A program made the translations under genes and the position numbers. From NCBI RefSeq assembly GCF_014635305.1, contig NZ_BMCS01000001.1:1-64000 (forward strand): a stretch of 64,000 nt of DNA. The letters are read 5' to 3'. The notes beneath the pieces are model-generated. The model was not told the DNA's origin. It saw only the letters and a list, made by a program, of their open reading frames with translations, and searched no databases. Below are positions 1 through 8,626 of the stretch, in pieces (position 1 is the stretch's first letter; the number at the start of each line of letters is the position of its first letter). Source of the DNA: Williamsia phyllosphaerae. GTDB taxonomy: Bacteria; Actinomycetota; Actinomycetes; Mycobacteriales; Mycobacteriaceae.

Positions 1-230
1 GCACCACAAGCAGCACCGGCAGCCGGTCGCGCCGGTATGGGTAGCGGCGCACCGATGGGCGGAGCCGCGGAGGCCAAGGCAGCGAAAACGAGAAGGAACA
101 CAAGAGCGCCCGGTATCTCATCTCCGAAGAGAACGGCGAAGAGATCGCCGGCGAACTCCCCGACACCGCGCCACCCGTACTCGGCGGACTCAACCTCGAC
201 ACCACCGACAACCCCGACACCACCCGCTAA
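1..230 (+). CDS. C-terminal fragment of a PPE-like type VII secretion protein, apparent frameshift
   Basis: The gene starts before the window, and only the tail is present. Nucleotides 1 to about 66 read in frame 1 as a Gly/Ala/Met-rich stretch (AAGRAGMGSGAPMGGA). From about 69 the coherent reading moves to frame 3, giving GSENEKEHKSARYLISEENG and then ELPDTAPPVLGGL, ending at TAA 228-230. This order (Gly/Met-rich, acidic, RYL, TAPPV[IL]G) is the usual end of PPE-like proteins of actinobacterial ESX loci. Frame 3 has a stop at 42-44, and frame 1 loses the signature after 66. A single base therefore seems to be missing near 66-69, either a real mutation or a sequencing error. The family call rests on this C-terminal signature alone. 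Confidence 0.6.
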
Positions 231-256
231 CCGGTCAACGCCGTTCCATGACCGGT
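230..256. terminator. Hairpin between convergent genes
   Basis: ACCGGTCA at 230-237 pairs perfectly with TGACCGGT at 249-256, leaving an 11-base loop. It lies just after the stop of the PPE-like gene and before the stop of the dispanin-like gene on the other strand. It could end transcription in both directions, but there is no U-tract. Confidence 0.4.
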
Positions 257-258
257 CG

Positions 259-630
259 TCAATAGCGCGGTAGGCGGTTCAGCGGACCGTCCGATGCGGC
301 AGCAATGTCGCGCAGCACGACCACCTGAAGGACGACCACCAGAACGCCGACGGCTATCCCGCACACCAGTGCGATCTTGCCCAGTCGAGCAACGGAATCC
401 GACGCCTCCTGCGCTTCCTGGACTCGTCCGAGGGCCAACAACGTCGGCACCGACAACGCACGGCTGAAGGCGACAAAGGCCAACGGCCAGAAGAACAGCA
501 GCGCGGTGACGGCCCAGCCGCCGTTGGCTTTCGGCGCCTCGCGCGGCTTCCAGTGACCGGACGGCGCAGTCGGATTGATCCACTGCTGCTGCTCGATACG
601 GGTGGTGGGCACATCGTCTGAGTAGTTCAT
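259..630 (-). CDS. CD225/dispanin-like two-pass membrane protein
   Basis: A 123-residue protein if it starts at the ATG at 628-630, where GAAGGA lies 8 bases upstream; a longer reading to 711 has no better support. After a hydrophilic N-terminus come two hydrophobic segments, one beginning WAVTALLFFWPLAFVAFS and one beginning IALVCGIAVGVLVVVLQV. The loop between them contains GRVQEAQEASDSVARLGKIA. This is the layout of bacterial CD225/dispanin-like proteins, which are often found near secretion or stress loci and mostly lack a defined function. It sits between the PPE-like fragment and eccB, so a link to the ESX locus is likely but unproven. Confidence 0.65.
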   Translation of the reverse strand: MNYSDDVPTTRIEQQQWINPTAPSGHWKPREAPKANGGWAVTALLFFWPLAFVAFSRALSVPTLLALGRVQEAQEASDSVARLGKIALVCGIAVGVLVVVLQVVVLRDIAAASDGPLNRLPRY

Positions 631-747
631 CCCGGGCATCCTTCGATCGGTGCGTCGGACCGACCTGCACGGTCCGCGGCCGTCGCCGACGGCCATACAC
701 ATTGGATGCACCGAACAGCCGCGATGTTCCCGGCCGCTACCGACGTG

Positions 748-2187
748 TCAGGAGCCGGCCCCCGGAGGCACGTCGGACTGCGCGATGAGCGCGGAGTTGC
801 GCGCCAACGCCGGGCCCGGCGGGATCAGCTTCACCACCGGGTACGGCGCGAGCAACGGTTCCGGCATACCGAGAGCCGCGATCGAACTGTCCGGGACCCC
901 ATAGCGGACGCCGGTGTCGTTGATGAAGAAGTCCGACGCTGCCTGGCCGCTGCCCGGGCTCGACCCGGTGGTGCGCACGAAGTAGCCGGTACCGGGCTGC
1001 ACGTAGGTCAAGTTGGCCCCGACACCGTCGGTCCGCGAACCGACCGACGCGATCAACTCGTCCTGGTTCTCCACCGGGATCGACGGCGTCAGCGCCAACG
1101 ACAACGTCGCCTCGGCGTCACGGTCCTTGCGCCACCCCAGGCACAGCGTCTGCTGAGTGGTGCCGTCGACCTCGGCCGGCGCGGTCTCCGGGTATCCCTC
1201 CAGCGACAACGTCGTCACACGCGGAACGGTCGCGATCGCGTTCGGGCCCAGGGTGACCGGCTGCCCACTCGTCGCGATCGACGCACGGATCAGGTCCGCG
1301 ACGAACGGCGACACCTCCTGGATGCCGGTGCTCAACACCACGAAGAGCTGATCACCCTGGTCGGACGACGAGTCGAGGCTCGACACCTGGACGATCGAGC
1401 CGATCCGCGCGCCACCCAGGTCGAATCGGGATGGCTTTCCGGCGTCGGCGATGGTTGGTTCGGTGATCGGACGGGAAGGCGGAACCGAATCGAGGAACGC
1501 CGTGCTCACCGACCGCGCCGCGATGGACTGCAGACCGAGTGCCTGCCGGATGACCGGATCCTCCGGATCGATCTGCGCGCGGGTGTTGCGGTAGACGACG
1601 AAGTAGGAGTCGCCGTTGTGCACGAACAGCGCGTCATTGGAGCCGATGCCGCGAGAGCCCGTGGCGAACTGCGGCTTGCCCGCGACAACCGCAACCGTCG
1701 GGGTGCCGTCGGGGTCACGGGGTTCGTCGAGCCGGTCGCAGACCGTCCACTCGGAGACCCCCGGTGCGCCGCGGGCGGCGAGATTGCTCGGCGCTCCCGC
1801 GATGCCGACCTGCGGCCCACGCGGATAGTCCTTGAGGACGGAGTCCTTCACCGAGTTCGGGTTGGCCGCCGATCCGGTCACCAGGCGCGCCGACGCGAGG
1901 TTCAGCGCAGGCCGCAGCTGCCCGTTGAGCAACACGTACAGCTGTCCGGAGTCCTTGCTCATCAGGATCTTCGAGTCACCGACGGAGCCCTGCGGCTTGA
2001 AGAAGCCGAACACCACCGCGCCACCGACGACCAGCAGGGTGAGCACCAATCCGACGATCATCGACTTGATGTGCGCGCTCATCGGATCGTGGATCATCCG
2101 GATGTCGCGACGAACCAGCGCATGCTCGAGCCGGCGCAGCAGGAAGCGGTAGCCGCTCACCTGAGACTTGGTCGTGCGCTGTGCCAT
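748..2187 (-). CDS. eccB: Type VII secretion core protein EccB
   Basis: A 479-residue protein, the normal length for EccB, which is a periplasm-facing component of the ESX membrane complex. It starts MAQRTTKSQVSGYRFLLRRL, the typical EccB opening, with a single transmembrane segment near residues 45-65 (IKSMIVGLVLTLLVVGGAVV) and a large outer domain that begins with the KDSGQLYVLLNGQLRPALNL stretch. The ATG at 2185-2187 was chosen because family homology begins exactly there and GGGGG precedes it; the reading frame runs open further upstream without family signal. It is divergent from eccE with about 110 bases between them. EccC, EccD and MycP are not in the window and would be expected before position 1. 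Confidence 0.93.
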   Translation of the reverse strand: MAQRTTKSQVSGYRFLLRRLEHALVRRDIRMIHDPMSAHIKSMIVGLVLTLLVVGGAVVFGFFKPQGSVGDSKILMSKDSGQLYVLLNGQLRPALNLASARLVTGSAANPNSVKDSVLKDYPRGPQVGIAGAPSNLAARGAPGVSEWTVCDRLDEPRDPDGTPTVAVVAGKPQFATGSRGIGSNDALFVHNGDSYFVVYRNTRAQIDPEDPVIRQALGLQSIAARSVSTAFLDSVPPSRPITEPTIADAGKPSRFDLGGARIGSIVQVSSLDSSSDQGDQLFVVLSTGIQEVSPFVADLIRASIATSGQPVTLGPNAIATVPRVTTLSLEGYPETAPAEVDGTTQQTLCLGWRKDRDAEATLSLALTPSIPVENQDELIASVGSRTDGVGANLTYVQPGTGYFVRTTGSSPGSGQAASDFFINDTGVRYGVPDSSIAALGMPEPLLAPYPVVKLIPPGPALARNSALIAQSDVPPGAGS

Positions 2188-2299
2188 TACGCCCCCGTTC
2201 ACTTCTGGAAGGTCCGCTCTCGGCGGACCGCGCGGGTCATCGATCTCGACCATCTGGGCAGCCGTCCAGCCGTACAGAACTGCTGTTAAGGTACTCGAC

Positions 2300-4351
2300 G
2301 TGGCCCAACCGACCCGCCTCGGCACCTCCTCTCCGGCCGGCGGTCTTTCCCGGACACTTCCGCTCTGGTCCATCGTCGGCATCGAGGTCGTCGCGATCGC
2401 CGTGTTCGTGGTCCTACGGGCCGTCGGTCAGCCGTTCACCATCTCGGCGTCGATCGCCGCCGCGGTCGGCGTGGTCGGTGCGCTGTTGGCGATCCGTGCG
2501 CCCTCCCGGATCTCGGTCTACGGACGCGTCGCCCGCCGAATCAACTACTTCCGGCGATACGGCAGCACCCCGAACGACCCGCCCATCCCCTTCGATCTGC
2601 CACAGTCGGACGGTACGACGATCGGCGCTCGGTGGGCCGATGACCGTCTCATCACCGTGGTCCGCATCGCCCGTCCGGTCTCCCCGACGGTCCTCAAGCC
2701 CTCGAACTCGATCGTCTCGACCTCCCAGCTGTCCCTGGGGGTCATCGCAAAGGCACTGTCGCAGTTCGACATCGAACTCGAGTCGATCGACGTGGTCGCG
2801 CACGGATGGCGTTCCCGCGGCGCCGCGCACCTCACCGGTCCGTACGTCCGCCTGACCTCGAACCTCCCGACCCTCCCCCAGCAGGACGTCTGGGTCGTCC
2901 TCCGGCTCAACCCCCTGCTGTGCCCGGATGCGATCGCCTCACGCGGCGGCGGATCGGCCGGCGTGCTCAAGACAGCGATGGCCGCGACCCGTCGCGTGGC
3001 CAACCATCTCGCGCACGAGGGGTACCGGCCGTCGATCCTGACGGCACACGGCATCTCGGCGATGTCGGCCGGTCTCATCGACAACGCCAACGTCGACGAC
3101 GCCGCCGAGGACTGGTCGTCGATCACCTACGGCTCGTACTCGACGACCGCCTACACGCTCGACACCCCGGTCGACGCCGCGCTCAGCAACGCCATCTGGA
3201 CCGTGCCGAGCGCATCGACCACGTGCGCCATCCGGCTCACCCGCGACGGTCGGAAGTACGCGCTGTCGACCGTCATCCGTTACGCGACCATCGGCGACCT
3301 GACCCTCAACCCGCCGGAGGCCCTCCGACGCCTCGACGGTCGGCAGCGGCCGGCGCTCAACCGCACCCTGCCGGTCGGGAGCGACGACGTGGCGTCCCTG
3401 CCGGTGATCTCGCTCGATCTCGATGAGCTCGACGCCATCCGGGTCGTCGACGGCGGACACGGACAGCTGTTCGGCGCCGATGTCCGCGGTGAGGCGATCG
3501 CGGTCCCGCTGTTCGGATCCGACGTGCGTCGGGTCGATGTCTACGGTTCGGCATTCCTCACCCAACAGATCGTGGTCCGCGCCATCGCGGTCGGCGCGAA
3601 GGTCATCATCAAGACCGACCGCCCGGACTCGTGGCGACCGCTGGTGTCGAACGTGAACGACGCACGGACGGTGTTCATGACGTCGCCGATCGAACAGAGC
3701 AACACCGCAGCGATGTTCACGCTCTGCATCCTCGACGCCCGCGAGGCGACGGAGGACCCCACGGTCGGGACGCAACTGCGAGTGCACCGGACCGCCGGTC
3801 TTCCAGAGCGTCTCGACGAGACGTCCGACGTCGCCATCTATCAGCAGCGCGACGATCAGAACCGTGTGTACGTGGTGACCCGTACCGACTCACTCGCGGT
3901 GTCGTTGGTGTCGTTGCCGGCCGAGAGCGCGCTCATCGAGGGTGCACGCCAGGCCCGGACGCCCGAACCTGTTGCCGCCGGGGACCGCCCGGCTCGCGGT
4001 CGCGTCGCACCGCCGGCGGCCGACCCGCGGGGTCCCGGGGGACCGCCGCAGCAGAACTTCCAACGCCCGGATCGCAGGCCCGGGCAGGGTCCCGGTCCGG
4101 GCGGACAGGGACCCGGTGCCGGTGGTCCAGGTCCCGGCGGTCCCGGTCCCGGTCCTGGTGGTCCCGGTCCTGGCGGCCTCGGCCCGGGAGGCCCGCCTCA
4201 GCCGCAGCGACCACGCACCGCGCCACGGGGTTACACGCCGACGGGACCGCGAGACCGACCGGCGGGGCCGCCTCCGGGCGCGACCCCGAGCCAACCGGAT
4301 TCGGGTCCGGCCAGCGGGCGGCACAACAGGCATTCGCAGTCCGACGAGTGA
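2300..4351 (+). CDS. eccE: Type VII secretion protein EccE with Pro/Gly-rich tail
   Basis: A 683-residue protein from the GTG at 2300, preceded by AAGG nine bases upstream. Two N-terminal membrane helices (near residues 20-42 and 46-64) are followed by the conserved ARRINYFRRYG region and the soluble EccE domain. EccE is the peripheral subunit of the ESX membrane complex. The last 130 residues or so are a low-complexity tail of repeated GPGPGG units and basic/Pro-rich sequence, longer than in many homologues. The gene is divergent from eccB and ends at a strong hairpin shared with the opposing WXG100 operon. Confidence 0.9.
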   Translation: MAQPTRLGTSSPAGGLSRTLPLWSIVGIEVVAIAVFVVLRAVGQPFTISASIAAAVGVVGALLAIRAPSRISVYGRVARRINYFRRYGSTPNDPPIPFDLPQSDGTTIGARWADDRLITVVRIARPVSPTVLKPSNSIVSTSQLSLGVIAKALSQFDIELESIDVVAHGWRSRGAAHLTGPYVRLTSNLPTLPQQDVWVVLRLNPLLCPDAIASRGGGSAGVLKTAMAATRRVANHLAHEGYRPSILTAHGISAMSAGLIDNANVDDAAEDWSSITYGSYSTTAYTLDTPVDAALSNAIWTVPSASTTCAIRLTRDGRKYALSTVIRYATIGDLTLNPPEALRRLDGRQRPALNRTLPVGSDDVASLPVISLDLDELDAIRVVDGGHGQLFGADVRGEAIAVPLFGSDVRRVDVYGSAFLTQQIVVRAIAVGAKVIIKTDRPDSWRPLVSNVNDARTVFMTSPIEQSNTAAMFTLCILDAREATEDPTVGTQLRVHRTAGLPERLDETSDVAIYQQRDDQNRVYVVTRTDSLAVSLVSLPAESALIEGARQARTPEPVAAGDRPARGRVAPPAADPRGPGGPPQQNFQRPDRRPGQGPGPGGQGPGAGGPGPGGPGPGPGGPGPGGLGPGGPPQPQRPRTAPRGYTPTGPRDRPAGPPPGATPSQPDSGPASGRHNRHSQSDE

Positions 4352-4392
4352 CTGCCCACGGGGTCGCTGACCACGGCTGCATGATCTGACAA

Positions 4393-4430
4393 CAAAGGCG
4401 GGGAGTCCCGAATGGGACTCCCCGCCTTTG
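4393..4430. terminator. Bidirectional terminator between eccE and the esx operon
   Basis: A perfect 17-base inverted repeat: CAAAGGCGGGGAGTCCC at 4393-4409 pairs with 4414-4430 around a GAAT loop. A and T runs lie at the outer ends of the stem, so it can work for eccE (plus strand) and for the convergent WXG100 operon (minus strand). Confidence 0.9.
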
Positions 4431-4445
4431 TGTTCGAAGCTGTGG

Positions 4446-4745
4446 TCAGCCGTGGAACATCGAGGCGACGCTCTTCTCGGTGCTGGCCATGTCGCCGACA
4501 CCGTCGGTGGCGCGCGCGATGATCGAGCGGAGAACCTGCTGGATCTCCTCGACGTCCGCGGTCCACTTGCGGTGCGCCGCGTGGAAGGCCGCGGCCGAGC
4601 TGGATTCCTGGTTCCAGGAGGTCATGACCTGGTTGCGCAGGCCCTCCATCTCCTGGACGAGGCCGGTGAACTCGTTCTCACGAGCCTTGATGTCGTTGAG
4701 GTGCTCGAGAACTCCTGCAGAGTAGACGATTGGTGTGTCAGACAT
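4446..4745 (-). CDS. WXG100 family protein (ESAT-6-like), second of a pair
   Basis: A 99-residue helical protein, the last gene of the minus-strand ESX substrate operon. The central turn reads SWNQ, so the WxG glycine is replaced by glutamine, although the tryptophan is kept in the right place (about residue 44). AAAGGA lies 8 bases before the ATG. Together with the next gene upstream it should form an Esx heterodimer exported by the ESX system. No YxxxD/E export signal is visible at its C-terminus. The family is clear; which ESX subtype it belongs to is not. Confidence 0.88.
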   Translation of the reverse strand: MSDTPIVYSAGVLEHLNDIKARENEFTGLVQEMEGLRNQVMTSWNQESSSAAAFHAAHRKWTADVEEIQQVLRSIIARATDGVGDMASTEKSVASMFHG

Positions 4746-4781
4746 GTGTCTGTCCTTTCGAGAAGGTGGTCGGGTGGTCGA

Positions 4782-5099
4782 TCAGAAGTTCAGGCCGCTG
4801 CCGGATCCCTTGATGGCCTGGGTGTTGCTCTCGTCGGAACCGCTCAACTTCTGCGCACCGGTGGTCACCGAGTCGAGGATCTCCTGCATTGCGTTGTTGA
4901 GCTTGCCCGACGCCGCCTGGTAGCGGGTCGTGACATCGCCGAACGCGGAGGAGGCCTGACCGCCCCACACGGCGGGCGAGATCGCGGCGTCCACCGAGGC
5001 CTGGGTCTTGGTGAGAGTGGACTTCATGTGACTCCGGACCTCTTCGCCCTTCCTGGTGAAGGCAGCGACGGCCGCGGGATCAATATCTGTCTTGCTCAT
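4782..5099 (-). CDS. WXG100 family protein (CFP-10-like), first of a pair
   Basis: A 105-residue protein with the canonical WGG turn (AVWGGQASSAF, about residues 44-54) between two predicted helices. GAAGGGAAA lies just upstream of the ATG at 5097-5099. It is followed 36 bases later by the second WXG100 gene, so the two are probably co-translated and form a heterodimer. The C-terminus is a Gly/Ser-rich tail ending in NF without a YxxxD/E motif. Confidence 0.9.
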   Translation of the reverse strand: MSKTDIDPAAVAAFTRKGEEVRSHMKSTLTKTQASVDAAISPAVWGGQASSAFGDVTTRYQAASGKLNNAMQEILDSVTTGAQKLSGSDESNTQAIKGSGSGLNF

Positions 5100-5183
5100 T
5101 TCAGTTTCCCTTCAAAGTGTCCGACCATCGGACGTCTGTGATGTCACGGGAGAAGCACTCCCGCCGATCCCAGTCGGCTGTCA

Positions 5184-5972
5184 TCAGACGCCTCCGGGAA
5201 GTGTGTGGGCCAGCTGCCGCAGGGCCGCGGCAACGCGGTTGCGATCACCGGGGGCGATCGACGTCCAGCGCTCGCCGGTGACCGACGGCGTTGCGACGGA
5301 GACGATTCGGCCGCGATGGGTGTCGAACACCGCGATCACGGTCCGCTCGGCCTCACTGGCCGCATGGGCGACGATCTCGGTCTGCCCGCTGCACGACCAC
5401 AGGGCCTGCGACAGGATCCGTGCGTCGGTCTCGTCGAGTCCGAGCCGGAAGAACGCCGCGGCGTAGTCGTCCGGATCGGCGCAGGCGGCCAGCGCCGAGT
5501 CGAGAACATCACTGGGCTGGCGGATCTCCCGCACCGTGGCGCCGGGCGCCTCGCCGATCAGACGGCCGATCTCGTGCTGGACCAGCGCCGCGTCGTCGTG
5601 GGCACGGAGTTCACGCGTGGTGAACTGTTCGCCGTTGCGCGTCAGCATGAATCGACGGTCGGCGACACCGGCCAGACAGACCCGGAGGATCTGCGTCGCG
5701 TCGACCCGACGCATCTCGATCATCCAGTCCGGGGCGACTGCCGCCTCCAGTGCCCCGCGGACGTCGAGGTCGACGTTGCCGAGCTCGTCCAGCTCGCCCT
5801 CACGGACGAGATTCTTCCGGGCCGACTCGAGATCGGCTGCGGGCGCGGTGTCCTCGTCGCGTGCCTCGATCCGCAGGACCGCCGGCATCGCCTGGAGACG
5901 GAGCGCATCGCATAGGGTCAACATCTCGTCGAGGGTGAACTCGTGGACCGTGTCGAAACCGATGACCGTCAC
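5184..5972 (-). CDS. espG: ESX secretion chaperone EspG
   Basis: A 262-residue protein with the EspG layout: an N-terminal beta region (FTLDEMLTLCDALRLQAMP), a central ADRRFMLTRNGEQFTTRELR stretch, and a C-terminal GERWTSIAPGDRNRVAAALR segment. EspG proteins bind the PPE partner of PE/PPE pairs in the cytosol and deliver it to the ESX machine. The GTG start overlaps the PPE stop by four bases, consistent with translational coupling to its client. It lies between PPE and the esx pair. Confidence 0.85.
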   Translation of the reverse strand: MTVIGFDTVHEFTLDEMLTLCDALRLQAMPAVLRIEARDEDTAPAADLESARKNLVREGELDELGNVDLDVRGALEAAVAPDWMIEMRRVDATQILRVCLAGVADRRFMLTRNGEQFTTRELRAHDDAALVQHEIGRLIGEAPGATVREIRQPSDVLDSALAACADPDDYAAAFFRLGLDETDARILSQALWSCSGQTEIVAHAASEAERTVIAVFDTHRGRIVSVATPSVTGERWTSIAPGDRNRVAAALRQLAHTLPGGV

Positions 5973-6928
5973 GCCTCCCCCCGATCCGTGACACCGATGA
6001 CCGACGGCGCCGCTGAGGTCGTACCGGCCGGCACGACTTCCTGTACAGAATCATAGTTCGTCGCGGCGACCACTGTCGCATCAGAATTGGAGCCCTGTGC
6101 GATCCCCGCCGCGGGCACGAACGGCGCGCCGGTCGGACCGGCGGGGGCGACGGTGGTCCCGTCCACCCCGACCACGACCTCCTCACCGGAGACCGTGTCC
6201 ACCCGGACCTCGGCACGCTTTGTCTGACTGACGAATTCGTCGGACGCACGCAACTGGCCACGGGGTCCGCTCATCGCAGCGACCGCCATCATCGCACCCT
6301 GCGCAGCCGCCATCGCAGCACCGTTCGACGCGGCCATCTTGGCCTCCGCCGCGGCACGCGCCTCGGCGGCGCGTTTGTGGTCGACCAGATTTTTCGGCGC
6401 CTCTGGCGGATGGGCCGGCTTCGACACGGGCGTGGTCGCCTGTTCGTAGGACTCCATCACCCGCGATGCCTGCGCCTTCATCCCGACGGCCTGCTCGTCG
6501 AGCCGGGCGATGCCCCCCGAGATCAACGCCGACGGCGGGGCCACCACCATCTTCAGGGCCGACTCGAGCTGGGCCACGCCCGCGATGACGGCGGCGTCCG
6601 GCATGGCGGCGACGGCGACGGTGTGTGCGATGGCCTGGCGCTCAGCGGCTTCGGCGTTGTTGCGAGCCATCTCCGAGGTCTGCGCGACCCACGACTTCAA
6701 GGATTCCAGCGCGGTGAGCACGCCGGGCGCCGCCGACCCCGACCATCCTTCGACGACCGACTTGCGGAGCTGCGTGATCTCGGTGTCGAGATCTTTGAGC
6801 GATGACGCGATCGACGCCCAGGCGAGGCCGGCCTCGAACAACGGCTTGGGTCCGGCGCCCGCGGAGAGATCCCGGCTGAGGCGCTCGGCCTGCCGTGTCT
6901 CCCAGCGAACTCCTGTGAACCCGATCAT
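5969..6928 (-). CDS. PPE-like domain protein
   Basis: A 319-residue protein. The N-terminal 180 residues are helical, opening GFTGVRWETRQAERLSRDL followed by AGAGPKPLFEAGLAWASIAS. This matches the PPE-like domain found outside mycobacteria, where the Pro-Pro-Glu motif itself is missing. An Ala-rich charged segment (about 185-235) and a variable tail follow, ending SAAPSVIGV. That ending resembles the last residues of two other ESX-linked proteins in this window. PE lies directly upstream and EspG overlaps downstream, giving a PE-PPE-EspG set. It is likely to be exported as a PE/PPE heterodimer. Confidence 0.8.
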   Translation of the reverse strand: MIGFTGVRWETRQAERLSRDLSAGAGPKPLFEAGLAWASIASSLKDLDTEITQLRKSVVEGWSGSAAPGVLTALESLKSWVAQTSEMARNNAEAAERQAIAHTVAVAAMPDAAVIAGVAQLESALKMVVAPPSALISGGIARLDEQAVGMKAQASRVMESYEQATTPVSKPAHPPEAPKNLVDHKRAAEARAAAEAKMAASNGAAMAAAQGAMMAVAAMSGPRGQLRASDEFVSQTKRAEVRVDTVSGEEVVVGVDGTTVAPAGPTGAPFVPAAGIAQGSNSDATVVAATNYDSVQEVVPAGTTSAAPSVIGVTDRGEA

Positions 6929-6978
6929 CGTTCAAGCTCCTCATCGTTGTCTCGTCGTGGTGATGGATGTGGCGTGGT

Positions 6979-7281
6979 TCAGATACCGGAGACGTCCTGC
7001 GCCAGTGCGGTGTCCGATGCCCCGACCGACGTCGTGCCGTCGCGCAGCGCAGTGGCCACGTCGCGGATCGCCGACACACCTTTGACGATTTCCGCGTCGA
7101 AAAGTTCCGCCGATTCGGAAAAAGATTTCGCGGCGGTCGTCGAGACCTCATCGGCCCCGGCCGGCTTGACCTGGAGCGTCGACCGATGCTGCCCCACCGT
7201 GCGCTCGATCTCGGTGGCAATGCTCTCGAGGCGGCCGACGGCCTGGGCGATGTGGTGCGGGTCGACCGAGATGTCACTCAT
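6979..7281 (-). CDS. PE-like protein
   Basis: A 100-residue protein beginning MSDISVDPHHIAQAVGRLES, a helical hairpin of PE size. AAGGAAG lies 9 bases before the ATG at 7279-7281; a longer open frame upstream is a shadow of the neighbouring gene. It precedes the PPE-like gene by 50 bases, the standard PE-PPE arrangement. No YxxxD/E signal is seen at the C-terminus (ALAQDVSGI), which differs from canonical mycobacterial PE proteins. Confidence 0.78.
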   Translation of the reverse strand: MSDISVDPHHIAQAVGRLESIATEIERTVGQHRSTLQVKPAGADEVSTTAAKSFSESAELFDAEIVKGVSAIRDVATALRDGTTSVGASDTALAQDVSGI

Positions 7282-7315
7282 TGGGTCCACTTCCTTGGTG
7301 TCAACGGTTGTGTGT

Positions 7316-8626
7316 TCAGGATTCGAGTTCGTCCGGGCTGTCCCAGACCGATTGGGCCACCGGGGCTTCCACCCCGCCGAGCACCGACGGACTGGCGGTC
7401 GGCACCTCACCGACCACATCGTCGGCGTACCGGGCATCGACCGGGGTGTCCCGCGAGTGTGTTGCACTCGATGCGCCCGCCCCTGCGGCACCCGCCATCG
7501 GCATCCCGCCGGGCGCCATGGCCGACGTGGTCGACGCGCGGGTGGTCGTGACCTCTTCTGTCGTCGACGAACTGGCACCGCGGCCCGGGCCCACGGGTGA
7601 ATCGGACGGACGTGAGCTGAGTGATCCGGTCGGGTTGGTCGCGGCACCGCCGAGGCCGGCCAGTCCGCCCATTCCCGCGACACCTCCGCCTCCGCCCCCG
7701 CCACCTGCGCCTGCAGAGGCGGTCTTCGCAGCGGCGAGGTCGGGTCCGGATTCGGTACGCAGTGAGGCGGACCGAGCCGCGAGTGACCCGCCGCCCGCGG
7801 CACCGGCGCCACCGAATGCACCGACGATGGACTGGATGGGCGAGCTGACCGCCTGCACGGCGGTCGACGCCATACCCGGGATCGACGACATCATCTGCGG
7901 CGCTGCGGTGATCGGGACCGGGGCACCTGTGAACGACATGTTCGCGGTGTGGGCGGTGAGTTCGGCACGGGTCTCGCCGACGACGACCATGCCCTCGGCG
8001 AGATGCTCGGACGCCGACGCCATGATGCCCGCGACACCCACCGGGGTGGTGATGAACGGCATGAAGGCCGCGACCGACGCAACGAACTTCGCGATGATCG
8101 CCTGGAGCAGGGCCACTCCCTTGCCGACGGTCGCGGTCGCGACGCCCACGATGCGGGAGATGTCGCCACTCTGCGCACCCGTGGCGACTCCGTTGCCGTT
8201 GGCCTCGACGCCCTTCGTGATGGCCGCAGTGCCGCCGGCACCGGCCCAGAACGGCGCCACCATCGTCATCGCCTGGGTTCCCAGACCGGTCACGCTCTCG
8301 AACGCCTGCTGCAGCCCACTGAGTAGCTGGGTGGGGTCGAACGGCGCGTTCGCCATGTTCCCCGAACCGAATCCGGACAGCAGATCGGTGAGCGGCTTGA
8401 ACAGCGACGCGATGTCGATGGTCGGCAGCGGCGGGAGATGCGGCAGGGGCGGCATCGGAGGCAGCTGTGGAAGCGGCGGCAGCTTCAACGACGCCAGGAC
8501 ATCACCGACCGGCATGTGCAGCAGCGGAGCGACTCCACTGTGTTCCAGCATGTCCATCACGCTGGGACCGTGACCCGCGGTCGGATCGTGTCCGGGTGCC
8601 GGCGCGTGGCCTGCACCCTCGGTCAT
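7316..8626 (-). CDS. Pro/Gly/Ala-rich ESX-associated protein
   Basis: A 436-residue protein. It has a His/Pro-rich N-terminus, a proline-leucine repeat region near residues 48-70 (LPPLPQLPPMPPLPHLPPLP), a long Ala/Gly-rich helical body (about 85-270), then a low-complexity Gly/Ser/Thr region with a run of eight glycines. The C-terminus (ARYADDVVGEVPTASPSVLG) resembles the tail of the PPE-like fragment at 1-230. Its start overlaps the EspC-like stop by four bases. It has the composition of EspI/EspK/EspB-type accessory or secreted proteins, but no specific homologue can be named. Confidence 0.65.
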   Translation of the reverse strand: MTEGAGHAPAPGHDPTAGHGPSVMDMLEHSGVAPLLHMPVGDVLASLKLPPLPQLPPMPPLPHLPPLPTIDIASLFKPLTDLLSGFGSGNMANAPFDPTQLLSGLQQAFESVTGLGTQAMTMVAPFWAGAGGTAAITKGVEANGNGVATGAQSGDISRIVGVATATVGKGVALLQAIIAKFVASVAAFMPFITTPVGVAGIMASASEHLAEGMVVVGETRAELTAHTANMSFTGAPVPITAAPQMMSSIPGMASTAVQAVSSPIQSIVGAFGGAGAAGGGSLAARSASLRTESGPDLAAAKTASAGAGGGGGGGGVAGMGGLAGLGGAATNPTGSLSSRPSDSPVGPGRGASSSTTEEVTTTRASTTSAMAPGGMPMAGAAGAGASSATHSRDTPVDARYADDVVGEVPTASPSVLGGVEAPVAQSVWDSPDELES

